A stretch of 64,000 nucleotides of DNA from Agrocybe praecox (taxonomy: Eukaryota > Basidiomycota > Agaricomycetes > Agaricales > Agrocybaceae). Positions 37,660 to 48,425 of the stretch are shown here, piece after piece (positions within the stretch are counted from its first letter, which is position 1; each line of letters begins with the position of its first letter). The notes beneath the pieces are model-generated. The model did no database searches. It saw only the letters and a list, made by a program, of their open reading frames with translations, and was not told the DNA's origin. The stretch covers positions 869,945 through 933,944 of the forward strand of contig OZ024852.1 of NCBI GenBank assembly GCA_964017145.1, read 5' to 3'. The position numbers and the translations under genes are program-made.

Positions 37660-38201
37660 AAAACGAAAAATATGCCACCACTTACGCTGCTGATGTTCTT
37701 GACAACGACAAATACTGACGATAAAAGTCATAATCATGCTATGATATATTCTCCTTTTTTCTTCCTTTTCATCTCTATTCTCTATTCATGATTTTTTTTC
37801 GATTTTTTTCTTGGTGTTTTATCGTATTGCTTTATTTACCATATTTCTATCTTGTTGCAGTGTAACCAATAGATCAATTATCCTCCCTCATCCCATTCCA
37901 TCAACGAAGATGGCATGACCAATAATTAATAAGCATTCGTAGGTCCAATATATCCAACTTTCGTTATTCCAGTTATGGAATATGTTGTATCCAGTTCTCA
38001 TTCTCTTTTTTGCCCGACAATTTACATAGTGATATCCGAAAGGGTCCGTCAGTTTGAAATGCAAACTCGTAGTCGCATTTGGAAGTTTTGTTTCCGGATA
38101 TAGTACTGTGCATGTTGTATTCCACAAGTACTAGTGTGTTCATGCTTGACCACCCGAACATTTTCGTATATTGATGGGGAAGACGCACGCCCTCGACTGT
38201 A
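37660..38201. other. convergent spacer RXT3 / F-box copy E
   Basis: Source-type spacer matching 23056-23700 (inverted) and 48420-49200 (direct). Contains T-rich stretches at 37750-37810 and an ATAGATCAATTATCC block at about 37869. No gene is seen. Confidence 0.55.
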
Positions 38202-40056
38202 TCAGTTAATCCTCCCCTGAGCTTCTTCTTGAACCTCTTTTGTCAGCATGGTTACCCACTGGCACCATACATATACCGAATCCCCGGCCTCGAAGCCATA
38301 GTCAGCTTCGACCTCTTCGAGGTGGGGAAAGTAATGGTGCAAATAGCGAGCAAACACATAGGCGGTTGAGACCGTGTCGCTCACTGGGATGTTAGATTCA
38401 TGATCCTCATCCCCACTTACTATCGGGGCTATCATGATCGTTCGGAGAGGATGGGCCATCTTCTCTGTATGCATAGTGATATTGCGCATTGCCTGAACGT
38501 GACATGCCCCCATGTCAACCATAGCAGATATGCACAATTGTTGCAGTACAGGAAACAGGGAGGCAAAAGAGGCGATGTGTGATGCATGCGGATATGGCAC
38601 GCCTAGAGGGGGTACGTGTGACCTGATTTGAAGAAGTCGAAGAGTGCGATGGCATTTACTCGTTGCCAGAATATCCAATGTCTCCTTGTCAATATAGTCC
38701 ACGTCCAGTACAAGTGTATCGAGCTGTGGTAACAACTGTGACATATGTTTGACCACGTCCTTGGATAAATAAATTGTAGTAGCATTAGTTGTGATGTTGA
38801 GTTCTTGTAGAGTGTCTGAATGCATCTGCGCAAGCATCCCAAAGCACATGCCCATCAAAATCTTGTCTGTGGTCGATTTCTGCTTCATGATAGACAATGA
38901 GACATGATGAAGGAGTTTGAATGACATCATTTGTAACATCCGCAGAGCTGTTGCTGCGGAACTTGTAATCCGGAATAGTCGTAAAGATTCAAAAGACAGG
39001 ACCGTGGATGATGATCCTTCGGGTAGAGTAAACGCATCTAAATCTTCCAAATGCATTTCAAGATTCTTCAAATTTTCAAGTCCAGAAAGAGGCCTCAGGA
39101 TATCTGCTGAAAAGCCTGTCAAAGGGGGGTCGAGGAAAAGTTTCAGACTCTCCAGTCGTCGGAAGCGCCCGAGAAGGTTGAAGCAAATTGCATCTAGTTT
39201 TCCATCTAGGTTTATTTCCCGGATGTTCGAACAATTGATGGAGATGTCATGCAGTAGTGAGAATGGAACAGGGAGGGGCGAAAATTTGACGAAATCCAAA
39301 ACGGAAAGTGTCGGGGATGGCATGAGGGATAAACTCGGAATATCGTCATTACGAATAGTATCAAACCGAATACGCAGTTTCGCGAGTGCAGGAAATATTT
39401 GGAAATTACGGAGTTTCGCGAGTGACATGTAAATCTGGGGTGAAATAATTTCGCGGAAACTTCCCAACACAAAGGTTCGAATCCTTCGCACATATAAATC
39501 CATCCGAAGAAGATGTTCTTCCGAAATAGGTTCAGTGATTGTCTAAAAAATGAAAACCCATTGAACATATCTCCTACAAGCACATAAATATATACGCTAA
39601 ACAGTGAAGCATACTCACAAACAATGTACTGGAAGGGTCCGAGCTCTTCGTCACCACAGAAATGAGACGTATTATCGGGACCCATGAAACGATCGTTTCC
39701 CATAGAACATTCATAGCAGGATCGTAGAAATCTTTACAGGTAAGTGAGGCCCATAGCAGATGACTCGACTCGGGGAATGGGACGTCCAAGTATCTAAGGC
39801 ACATCATAGACCACATCACAAGCTCGAGCAGTTCGTGGTTGCGTAGGACTCTTGACTGGGCACACTCGACGTTGTTGGGGTTTGTATAGTTTGCGAGTTG
39901 ATGGAGTGGATTCGACGAGGCACTGGATACGCGGAGAAATACTCAGGCAACTCATAAGCGCTCAAGACGTTGAGATACATACATTTCGACACTGCCCGCT
40001 AACCTTTCGTCCTGAAGCACAGCGATAGATAGAATTCGGTAAGAAAATGAACCCAT
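38202..40056 (-). CDS. F-box protein, RXT3-linked subfamily, copy E
   Basis: Minus-strand exons 40056-39983, 39922-39619 and 39542-38202 give 572 residues. The ATG used by copies C and H has become GTG here; an in-frame ATG 36 nt further upstream (MGSFSYRILSIAVLQDE) keeps exon 1 open and in phase, so it was chosen. F-box: NHELLELVMWS...LLWASLTCKDFYDPAMNVLWETIVSW. Exon 3 opens TITEPISEEHLLRMDLYVRRIRTF and ends FARYLHHYFPHLEEVE. It lies convergent and 540 bp from the intact RXT3, the arrangement from which the other two RXT3-linked blocks appear to derive. Presumed SCF receptor. Confidence 0.8.
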
Positions 40057-40879
40057 GAAATGATAAAACTTCAACTATACTAACATGTTTGATTTCTAGC
40101 TCCATTAGCCTCACGTTGGAGAGCTAACAGGGGAGAGAGAATAGCAACTTTGAACGAGTACAATACTACCAGCGTGGCTGGGAGTAAGCCCCAGTAACTG
40201 ACGAATCACATGGAACCGCATGCATGGCATGATTTATCGCGGTCTGCTGATCCAGGTTGCATGTACAGGAGCCGAGCGATTTTCCAAGAATGATTTGCGC
40301 AACTACAGCAAAGAAATAATAGATTTCGAAGCAATGTCCAAGTAGATTGGGGTTCAGAATCTGAGGCCAGGATTATGATATGCACATTGAGTGCGCTGAT
40401 CCAAGGACTCCCAAGTTCTGTCCACTGTTCGAGAAACCTGGGTAGTATGTACATGCGATTTTTTCAAGACTTGGACGTGAATTCAGCTAGAAGTCTCCGA
40501 AGTAAAGTACATGTATCAGGACGTCAAAAACGACCATTTCCAAGGTAAATACGGTGAGTATTGGTTTATAACGCATTCACTGCTGCATGAATTTTTTGCT
40601 TTCAGCGGGTATAATCGTAATAGATAAATCCCATTATAATTTAATATAATTCATGATTCACCAGCTTACCCCAGGGGAGGGTGACAATGTAAGGTTCCAA
40701 ACTGTACGACTTACTGTCACTTACATGATAAGTGCGACTTCATTTGGTCCGTATAACGGTTGGCATAGTCTAGAAACAATGACCTTCGTCAAATAGTAGA
40801 TAGATAATATCGTTTTATTCATGATCTCGTAACGATACAATTACTCTACAGAATACGAGTTGGAAATCACAAGTACGAG
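40057..40879. other. intergenic between F-box copies E and F
   Basis: About 820 bp. The part near 40225-40260 (GCGGTCTGCTGA) matches the 5' flanks of copies C and H. The part next to copy F does not match the 3' flanks of its paralogues, so copy F has a different downstream junction. No gene is seen. Confidence 0.45.
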
Positions 40880-42655
40880 TTAGCGATCAGTCGCAGTATA
40901 CTGAACGCAAGATTCGAACCATTTTTTTGCCAATTCCCGTTCCCGTTTCCGAACAGCCTGGTGGGCCTTCACCAGAGCTTTCACCTCTTCGAACCACGGA
41001 TTCGCAGGCGCAGGAAAGTCAAGTTTCTTCAACCGAGGGAATAGGCTGTCTATATATTGCGAGACAACTATCGCTTCCTTGTACGTATATGTTTGCGTAC
41101 TTTCCGACAGGTGCGTAGCCCTGGTATGTATCGGTAATATTTCCAGCTCTTCGAGATTATGTCCAGCCATTACCAAGGGATCCGCAAGGGAAGCTTCCAA
41201 CATCTGTGTGTCGTTCGCACTCTCCAAGATATCCACAAGCGATACAGCAAGCTTTCTGAGGTTCCTAAAGTGTTCGGCGAACTCGCGCAGGTCGTGAAGA
41301 AATAGCCCAGTATCGTTCGCTGGAAGTTGGTAGCACTTGAGGCGTAGAATTTTCAGAAGCTCACACTCCCGGAAACGATTCCGAATCGTAGACTTGGTCA
41401 TCGACAAGACGGGGATGTCCAGATGTTGCAGGTCCTTGCACGAATGCAGCACGACAGATGAGTCGAGTTCCAACAGTGCCACCTTGGGATTTGGGACTTG
41501 TCCTAGTACCACAAAAAAAATGAGAGCGGGCAATATGCCGAGCTCAGAGCACCGTGAAAGACAGCTTTGGATGGAAGGAACGAGACTGTCGGAGAGAAAT
41601 TCAAGCAGGAGGTTATCGAGGTGTGCGAAACGAATGGATTGCAGAAAGTTGTAAATATTGTTTGCCGAACCGCTCAAAACGATTTTGCGGACAGATTCGA
41701 ACATCACGGCCGATGTTGGTGTCGATTCGATGCGTGAGTTATTTGCTGAACAGATGGTCAAAGTTTCCAAGCTTCTGAGTTGCGACAGTTTCTTCAAGAA
41801 ATCGGCCGTAAACGTCGTATCCACGACGTTGAAATGGATAGATTCCAGGTTGGTTAGGCCAACCAGGAGGTCAAGCATGGCTTGAGTGAGCTTTCCGCAT
41901 AGAGATAGTTTCCGTAATGATGGAGCAATAGGCAAATGATGCGAGAGAACGGAAGCCGCGACAATTTCTGTTGCTGTGGTTATCCCGCTTACTTTGAGAA
42001 CAGATAAGTTTGGCGATGTTGTCAAGTATAAGGCATAGATGTTATCAGGAGACAGCTGGGATAACTCTGGGATGTACAGCGCTGCAAGAGCTGGAAACAG
42101 GGTGTCCATACAGCAGAATTGTGACATGGAAAAATTGATGTGAGCGGAAACGGACTCGGAAAACTTCTTGATTGTGAGATTCCTGACGCGCTTGGTATAG
42201 GAAAGCAATCGTTGCATGCCTGATTTTGTTATTACTCCCGTCGTTGTCTTTCTCGTCCAAGTCAGATTTTTGAAAGAAAGAAGAAGCATCATGATAACTC
42301 ACATATGTAGAACCATCATTTTCTAACAGAATAGTTGGTATTACGCGGAGAAAAGCCGTCCACGAGTCCATACATCGCCATAACACATCCATGGCAGGTT
42401 CATAAAACGCCTTACAGGCAAGAGCTGTCCATAAGAGGTGCTTGCTTTCCGGAGCGGGCATGCGCCCTGGCCCTGAATAGTGTTTACGTTTTGGCCATAC
42501 ATAGAAGTAGTCGAATATCTGACGAAGAAGGTCTGGGTTGGTCATAACCTGAGATTGGGTAGTCTGCCACATCCCTGCACTCCTTTAGATTGATCAATGT
42601 TCAATTTTTGAGCATCTTACTCACTCATACTTGATCCGGTTTGTATATTCGACAT
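40880..42655 (-). CDS. F-box protein, TTAGGG-box subfamily, copy F
   Basis: Minus-strand exons 42655-42625, 42574-42303 and 42247-40880 give 556 residues. Like copy B it reads exon 1 in the alternative frame (MSNIQTGSSM) and lacks two bases in exon 2, so the phase-1 join stays open; the ATG at 42572 is a fallback. F-box: NPDLLRQIFDYFYVW...LLWTALACKAFYEPAMDVLWRCMDSW. Exon 3 opens TTGVITKSGMQRLLSYTKRVRNL and ends VSQYIDSLFPRLKKLDFP with a slightly longer, diverged tail. Presumed SCF substrate receptor. Confidence 0.8.
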
Positions 42656-43530
42656 ATGATCCTAGAATAAGGTTGGGTGATAAGTAGCAAACCCTTGGAA
42701 GGAGAGTAATGGTAAGGATGAACGTGTTGAAAGAAAATCCGAACGTGAATAACCCTAACCTTATCCAAAAGAAAGCCATGTTATGCATACAATCAGTATC
42801 TGAGACGTCCATACTTAGCCCGATTCTACTCGCGACGAGTGCAGCTACTTATGTCTTTCTGAACTCAGACTTACCTGGGGTCACATCAGATCCCAATACT
42901 TCTTGAAATCGCTTGAATGGCCATTTATGCGCAAACAACAGCGAGGAAAGCTATACACACGGGTTAGCATGAAATGTTCAAGTAAGCACGCTATTTATTG
43001 ATTCTTTTATAGCAAACTTACCGTGGCTTTTCGTAGGTTGCAATATTCTCAGATCTTGGTTTGCATAATTTCGTACATGATGACGAGAATGTTTTACATG
43101 ATTGTAGGGGATTGCCACTTGTAAAAAGTGTGCATTGTTTGTCTGAAGTTGTTGGGAGGAAAGGACTCGGAAAGCAAGGAAAAGATAGCAAGGCAAGACT
43201 TTTCCTTTTCCCTTTCCTCCTATATATTACACTCCAGGCCGGGCCGCTTCCATAGACTCCGAGTCCCATCTAGGTTCCTCTGAATCCGTCTCTGCTCTGC
43301 AGAGGCTCACCGAGTTGACACAACCCGATTTTGACGAGAGCTCGACCCATCCAGACTCCAGAGGCACTTTACACGCATATATGCATGCACCGAGCTTGTC
43401 ATTCACTATCGTGATATTTGTGCCACGATATCTCTCTTTTAGTCAATATGCAACCTACAGATATCAATTGAGGAGAGCGTTGAACGTGGGTATTGGTTTA
43501 AAAAAAATTTCGCTTACAACTGCCATGGAA
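42656..43530 (-). other. conserved upstream module, copy F
   Basis: Minus-strand copy of the module. It has a TATA-like TATATATTAC at 43221-43230 (plus-strand reading). The CKTFSSSCTKLCK block reaches a good GTAAG donor (complement near 43020). A TATAG acceptor precedes the SSLLFAHKWPFKRFQEV block, whose CCCCAGGTAAG donor is at about 42880. Splice signals are intact here, which argues that these blocks are or were real exons. Confidence 0.55.
42750..42763 (-). promoter_or_regulatory. telomere-like box upstream of F-box 42655
   Basis: TAACCCTAACCTTA on the plus strand, the complement of a TTAGGG-type box with one changed unit, about 108 bp before the ATG of copy F. Confidence 0.5.
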
Positions 43531-43704
43531 AAATCTTGTTTACTTGGTACATATCTTTAAGTCCACGATAGATGGTAACACTAAGTTAACACAAGATACA
43601 CTACTCACATCATATTGGTTTGTTGTACAAGCTGCAGATCGTACATAGTCTGCGTAATGTAATATACAGATATTTCACTAGGAAAGAAAACACAAGCACC
43701 AGGC

Positions 43705-45438
43705 TTACAAGCTTCTGTTTACCGATTCCCGATTCCGAACATCCTGGTAGGCCTTCACCAAAGCTTTCACCTCTTCGAACCACGAATTTGTAGGCTCAGG
43801 GAAAACAAGCTTCTTCAACCGAGGGAATAGGCGGTCTATATATTGCGAGACGATTATCGCTTCCTTGTACGTATATTTTCTCGTACTTTTCGACAGGTGT
43901 GTAGGCATGGTATCTATCGGTAATATTTCCAGCTCTTCGAGACCATGTCCAGCCATTGCCAAGGGATCCGCAAGGGAAGCTTCCAACATCTGTGTATCGT
44001 TCGCACTTTCCAAGATATCCGCAAGCGATACGGCAAGCTTTCTGAGGTTCTCAAAGTGTTTGGCGAACTCGCGCAGATCGTGAAGAAGTAGCCCAGTATC
44101 GTTCGCAGGAAGTTGGTAGCACTTGAGGCGCAGACTGAGCAGCCGCTTACACTCCCGGAAACGATTCCGAATTGTAAACTTCGTCATCGACAAGACGGGG
44201 ATATGTAGTTGCCATAGGTTCTTGCACGAATGTAGCACGAGAGATGAGTCGAGTTCCAACAGTGCCACCTCGGGATTGGTGAATGGTCCTACGTCGAAAG
44301 AAAAGAGAGCAGGCAATATGCCGAGCTCAGAGCACCTTGAAAGACAGCTTTGGATGCAAGGACCGGGACTGTCGGAGAGGAAACGAAGCCTGAGGTAAAC
44401 GAGGTCTGCGAAACGAATGGATTGAAGAAAGTTGTAGATATTATTTGCAGAACCGCACAAAACGATGTTGCGGACGGACTCGAACATTACGGCCGATGTT
44501 GATATCGATTCGATGCCTGAGTTATTTGCTAAATAGATGGACAATTTTTTCAAGCTTCTGAGTTGCGACAGTTTCTTCAAGAAATCGACCGTAAATGTCG
44601 TATTCACAACGATAAAGGAGAAAATTTCCAGGTTGGCTAGGCCAACCAAGAGGTCAAGCGTGGCTTGAGTGAGCTGTCCTGATAGAGTGAGTTCCCGTAA
44701 TGATGGGGCAGCAAGCAAATGATGTGAGAGAACGGAAGCCGCGACCATTTCTGTTGTTGTTGTTATCCCGCTTACTTTGAGAACAGATAAATTTGGAGAT
44801 GTTGTCAAGTATAAGGCATTGAAGTTATCAGGAGACAACTCGGACAACTCTGGGATGTACAGTGCTGCAAGAGCTGGAAACAGGGTGTCCATACGGCAGA
44901 ATTGTGAGATGGAAAAATTGATATGGATGGAGACGGACTCGGAAAACTTCTTAATTGTGAGATTCCTGACGCGCTTGGTATAGGATAGCAATCGTTGCAT
45001 GGTTGATTTTGTCATCACTCCCGTCGTTGTCTTTGACATCCAAGTCAGATTTTTGAAAGAAAGAAGAGGTATCATGATAACTCACATATGTAGAACCATT
45101 ATTTTCTAACAGAATTGTTGGTATTACGCGGAGAAAAGCCGTCCATGAGTCCATACATCGCCATAACACATCCATGGCAGGTTCATAAAATGCCTTACAG
45201 GCAAGAGCTGTCCACAAGAGATGTTTGCTTTCCGGAGCGGGGATGCATCTTGGGCCTGAATAGCCTACGCCTATTGGCCATACATAAAAGTAGTCGAATA
45301 TCTGACGAAGAAGGTCTCCGCTGGTCATAACCTGAGATTGGGCAGTCACTGCCACATCCCTGCACCCCTTTAGACTGATCAATGTTCAATTTTTGAGCAT
45401 CTTACTCACTCCTGCTGGATGCGGTTCGCAGATTCCAT
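43705..45438 (-). CDS. F-box protein, TTAGGG-box subfamily, copy G
   Basis: Minus-strand exons 45438-45410, 45359-45086 and 45030-43705 give 542 residues. Exon 1 is MESANRIQQ plus a split codon, joined in phase 2. F-box: SGDLLRQIFDYFYVW...LLWTALACKAFYEPAMDVLWRCMDSW. Exon 3 opens TTGVMTKSTMQRLLSYTKRVRNL and ends VSQYIDRLFPRLKKLVFP. It is the mirror partner of copy D in the inverted duplication; its 3' flank to about 43560 matches those of copies A and B. In exon 3 it lacks an AG next to MQR, which supports placing the acceptor upstream (AAAG at 45031). Confidence 0.82.
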
Positions 45439-45960
45439 ATATGATTCTAGAACAAGGTCCAGTGATCAGTAGCAAACCCTTGGAAGGAGAGCTGAGTAAG
45501 AGCAAGGATGAACGTGTTGAAAGAAAATCTGAATGCTAATAACCCTAACCCTAATCCAAAAGAAAGCCATTGATACAATCAGTATCTGAGACGACCATAG
45601 CACGAATCTACTTGCAAAAAGTAAGTCCACCTTATACATATTTCTTTCTGAACTCGGACTTACTTGGGGTTCTATCAGCTCCCAACACTTCTTGACTTCT
45701 TGAAATCGCCTGAATGCCTGTTTGTGCGCAAACAATAGCGAGGAAAGCTGTACGCACAAGTTAGCATGAAATGTTCAAGTAAACACGCCAATTATCGATT
45801 CTTTTATAGCAAACTTACCTTGGCTTTTTGCAGGTTCCAATGTTCTCTTGATTTGCATGATTTTGTACACGACGAGGAGAACATTTTACATCTGTGTAGA
45901 GGATTGCTTGATTGGAAACAAATGAACCAGAAGTCCCCCACCTCTTTCCCGTACCTCCCA
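45439..45960 (-). other. conserved upstream module, copy G (best preserved frame)
   Basis: On the minus strand, exon-like block a ends at 45819 (CKMFSSSCTKSCKSREHW...KAK, donor GTAAG). Block b runs 45747-45664 (LSSLLFAHKQAFRRFQEVKK, then ELIEPQ, donor GTAAGT). Blocks a and b join in phase 0 with no stop. A third block after GCAAGTAG encodes SDTDC and runs to a TAG inside the TTAGGG box. This could be a small gene of roughly 90-110 codons or an N-terminal or leader segment upstream of the F-box gene. The start of block a is not defined. Confidence 0.5.
45540..45554 (-). promoter_or_regulatory. telomere-like box upstream of F-box 45438
   Basis: TAACCCTAACCCTAA on the plus strand, the complement of TTAGGGTTAGGGTTA, about 105-115 bp before the ATG of copy G. 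Confidence 0.55.
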
Positions 45961-45969
45961 TCCTGCAAG

Positions 45970-46690
45970 CACATCTTCGGTGTAAAATAGACCACTACCT
46001 CCCGTCAGGCAATCGTACGTTCGCACCAGCTCAGGCCACTTCCTCCAGTTCTGTCGGCATGCAGTGTTTTCGTTAGCCTCCCTGACGGATTTCAGGCTTC
46101 TTAGTGGCCGGTTCGCAACCGGTTCATATGTTTTATTTCAACTGGTCGCCAGTTCTCGGAATGACAATGATCGATAAAGAACAAAAAACGCCATATCGCC
46201 ACCTGGGTTTTTAAGCCTTCCATCCCCTCCAACGTCTCTTTTCCTCCAACCACCATCATCACCTACTCGCCCGTCTTCCAAGGCGACTTACCTCAAGCCT
46301 TTATCGTCTAACTCTCGCCATGGGTGGACACAACTCATGACCATGGTCGCTCAAACATAACCATCGTCACTTTCGATGGCATAACATCGGTGCTTTCATC
46401 ACTATTGGAGCGAGCGTTGTCTTTCTCAGTACGTTTGCTTACATCGCTTTTAGCGGTTCATCTGACCAACCTCTCTACCTTAGTACCGCGACGTCTTCGC
46501 TTATCATTTTCGTCCAACTGTGCTCTGCGATCATGGATTTGGAATGCCGTTGCTGGTATGTTTATCACCTTTGATAGTTGATCGTTGTCCTGATCAATCC
46601 CTTCTCTTTTTGTAGTATTACCAACAGGTAATGCTCATGTGTGGCCGAGTTTGGTCAGCCTCTGGCGTGTCGTTCTTGGCAAGTAATCCT
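45970..46690 (+). pseudogene. duplicated segment with a degenerate coding-like block, right copy
   Basis: Mirror of 25240-26030. The block at about 46358-46559 is open in a frame encoding a hydrophobic, membrane-protein-like stretch (GASVVFLSTFAYIAF, QPLYLSTATSSLIIF) up to a GTATGT donor-like site. An upstream in-frame stop separates it from the nearest ATG, so it is a fragment or lacks a mapped first exon. A second frame starting at 46324 is also open. No family is recognised. Confidence 0.35.
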
Positions 46691-46734
46691 CCCGCCGTTG
46701 CGAATGTAATCTTGAGGTTAATGAAATTCGTACA

Positions 46735-47330
46735 GCCGCTAATCAAAAGGCTTGAACGAGCGCCTCCCGGCCTCCCGCCGCATCATCTTGAACGGCCTTC
46801 CTATTGGCGGACAGGCGTTGCCCGGTGCGGGATAGACAACATTTGGGTTATGTTTGGAAGCCTTAAGTATCTCGATCTCAACATATGTTGAGCGTGCACT
46901 GCTTGAGCACCCCGTTCCTCTGGCGCCGAAGTTGTCCTTTCTCCGCCGGGTTAGATAGCCTTGCTCGATATAGGCGGTTCCCATTGAGGATCAGAGAAGA
47001 CAAGAGGTTCAGCGAAGGCACGAAATTTCAAAGGCCTTCCTATCGACAGCGGATGGGTTCTGCCTGGTGTGGGCTAGACAACGACTTTTGGGTTCATGTT
47101 CGGAAGACTCGAGTATGTTGATCTCAACACACGTTGAGCGTGCACTGCTCGAGCACCCCGTTCCTCTAGCGCCAATGTTGTCTTTCCCCCAGGTATGACA
47201 GTCTTGCCTCGATACAGGCACGGAGAAAGCGTGCGTAATAAAGGATACAAGATCGATTACGCAAAGGGACCAAATAGCCTGCTCCGCAGGTGAAACTTGA
47301 AAGGCGGAGAAATAAAAGCCATATAAATTG
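46735..47330 (-). repeat. dimeric dispersed repeat, right copy
   Basis: Inverted copy of the repeat at 24590-25190, with the palindrome CTCAACATATGTTGAG at 46877-46892 and both 245 bp units preserved. A further fragment with GAGCATGCACTGCTTGAACAC follows at 47440-47640. Confidence 0.65.
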
Positions 47331-47439
47331 TAAAATGCAATACTAGCGCACCGTCCACCTACGCTACTAGTCTATGTACTTTGACATGCAATACTGGAAG
47401 ACGTCGCGGAAGAATGCTGCCCGTTGTGAGGTATTGCAT

Positions 47440-47640
47440 ATATCGGGCAAGGCACGAACCTTCAGCTTCGAAGACCTTCCTACAACGCCTTTGAGTTCAT
47501 GTTGTCAATCTCAATATACGTTGAGCATGCACTGCTTGAACACTCCGTTTCTCTGGCGCCAATGTTATCTTATGACAGCCTGGCTTCGATTAGGCGTAGA
47601 GAAGACGTGCTCGGGAAAGGGTTATGGAAGAGCGAAAGGG
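47440..47640 (-). repeat. partial dimeric-repeat fragment
   Basis: Contains the complement of the repeat core (CTCAATATACGTTGAGC, TCTCTGGCGCCAATGTTATC) and AGGCGTAGAGAAG. It is more diverged than the adjacent full copy and has one unit only. Confidence 0.5.
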
Positions 47641-47911
47641 AGTCCGCAGAAGCAGGAAATCGAAATACTGAGCCATAACACCCGAGTATTTGTGATCCGC
47701 CGCCTTTGGCGTACTGTAGATGAACGATGGATAAGGAAGAACAATCCAGTGCATTGTCGCTCTGGGAATGGGAATTATTGACCAATGGCTCCAGGAACAC
47801 CTCGTTCGTCAGGAAACCTTATTACCGCATAGCATCTCCGACTGGATTGCATGACAAAAATCACCTATTTTTACAAGCTGGAACGGTCAGATCTTTAAGA
47901 TTATTGAGGAA

Positions 47912-48425
47912 TGACTGGTGATATGCGTGTAGGGTACGTTTTCCAATTCACCTTTTGGTTTCTGAATCATATATCTAATGCTCCCCTCCACCGAGGAAAC
48001 GTAGACGGAAGATGTGGAAATGGCTGACACTACTGCTTCGAGCTCAACTCCCCTTTCTAATACCGTGTCACCCAACGATCCTCTTCGACCAGTTATCCTC
48101 GAACCAGTAAGAAAGTTATCTGCTGTCACCAAGTGTTCGCGTCCTTTCTGAACCTACAGCATCTGCCGATAACCAGGCCAGGCCAAGAACAGGAGCAGGA
48201 TGAAAAGGAAGCAGTGCCTAATGCAGAAACCACCTACCGTGCAGGTCCTTCAACGTAACCTAAGCGAGGACATGTTCACATTCACAGAAGACGGTGTGGT
48301 TGTGCTCGAATCTGCGTCATCGACTTCATCTCCCCTCGAAGAAAATGCGGCAGCCGTACCGGTGGAAGCAGAGTGGGTGATTCAAGTGAAAGATTAGAAG
48401 TGGTCGCCCAGAGGAGCAATCCATG
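47912..48425 (+). pseudogene. broken RXT3 3' end, right copy
   Basis: Starts within the end of RXT3 exon 4 (GGTGATATGCGTGTAGGGTACG), continues through intron 4 and a shortened exon 5, and ends at or before the original stop (an earlier TAG replaces the Trp codon near 48396). It lacks the same three blocks as the left copy (about 36625-36700, 36916-36991 and 37042-37463 of the intact gene) plus ATACAAGAGACAG. Readable remains include VQVLQRNLSEDMFTFTEDGV and PVEAEWVIQVKD. The intron acceptor is gone, so it cannot be spliced like RXT3. Confidence 0.83.

Noticed and set aside
15102..45554. TTAGGG boxes as evidence that the window is a chromosome end
   Set aside because: Only two to three units each, in both orientations, always at a fixed place before F-box genes, and conserved core genes follow on the right. 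They may be fossils but this is not a telomere.
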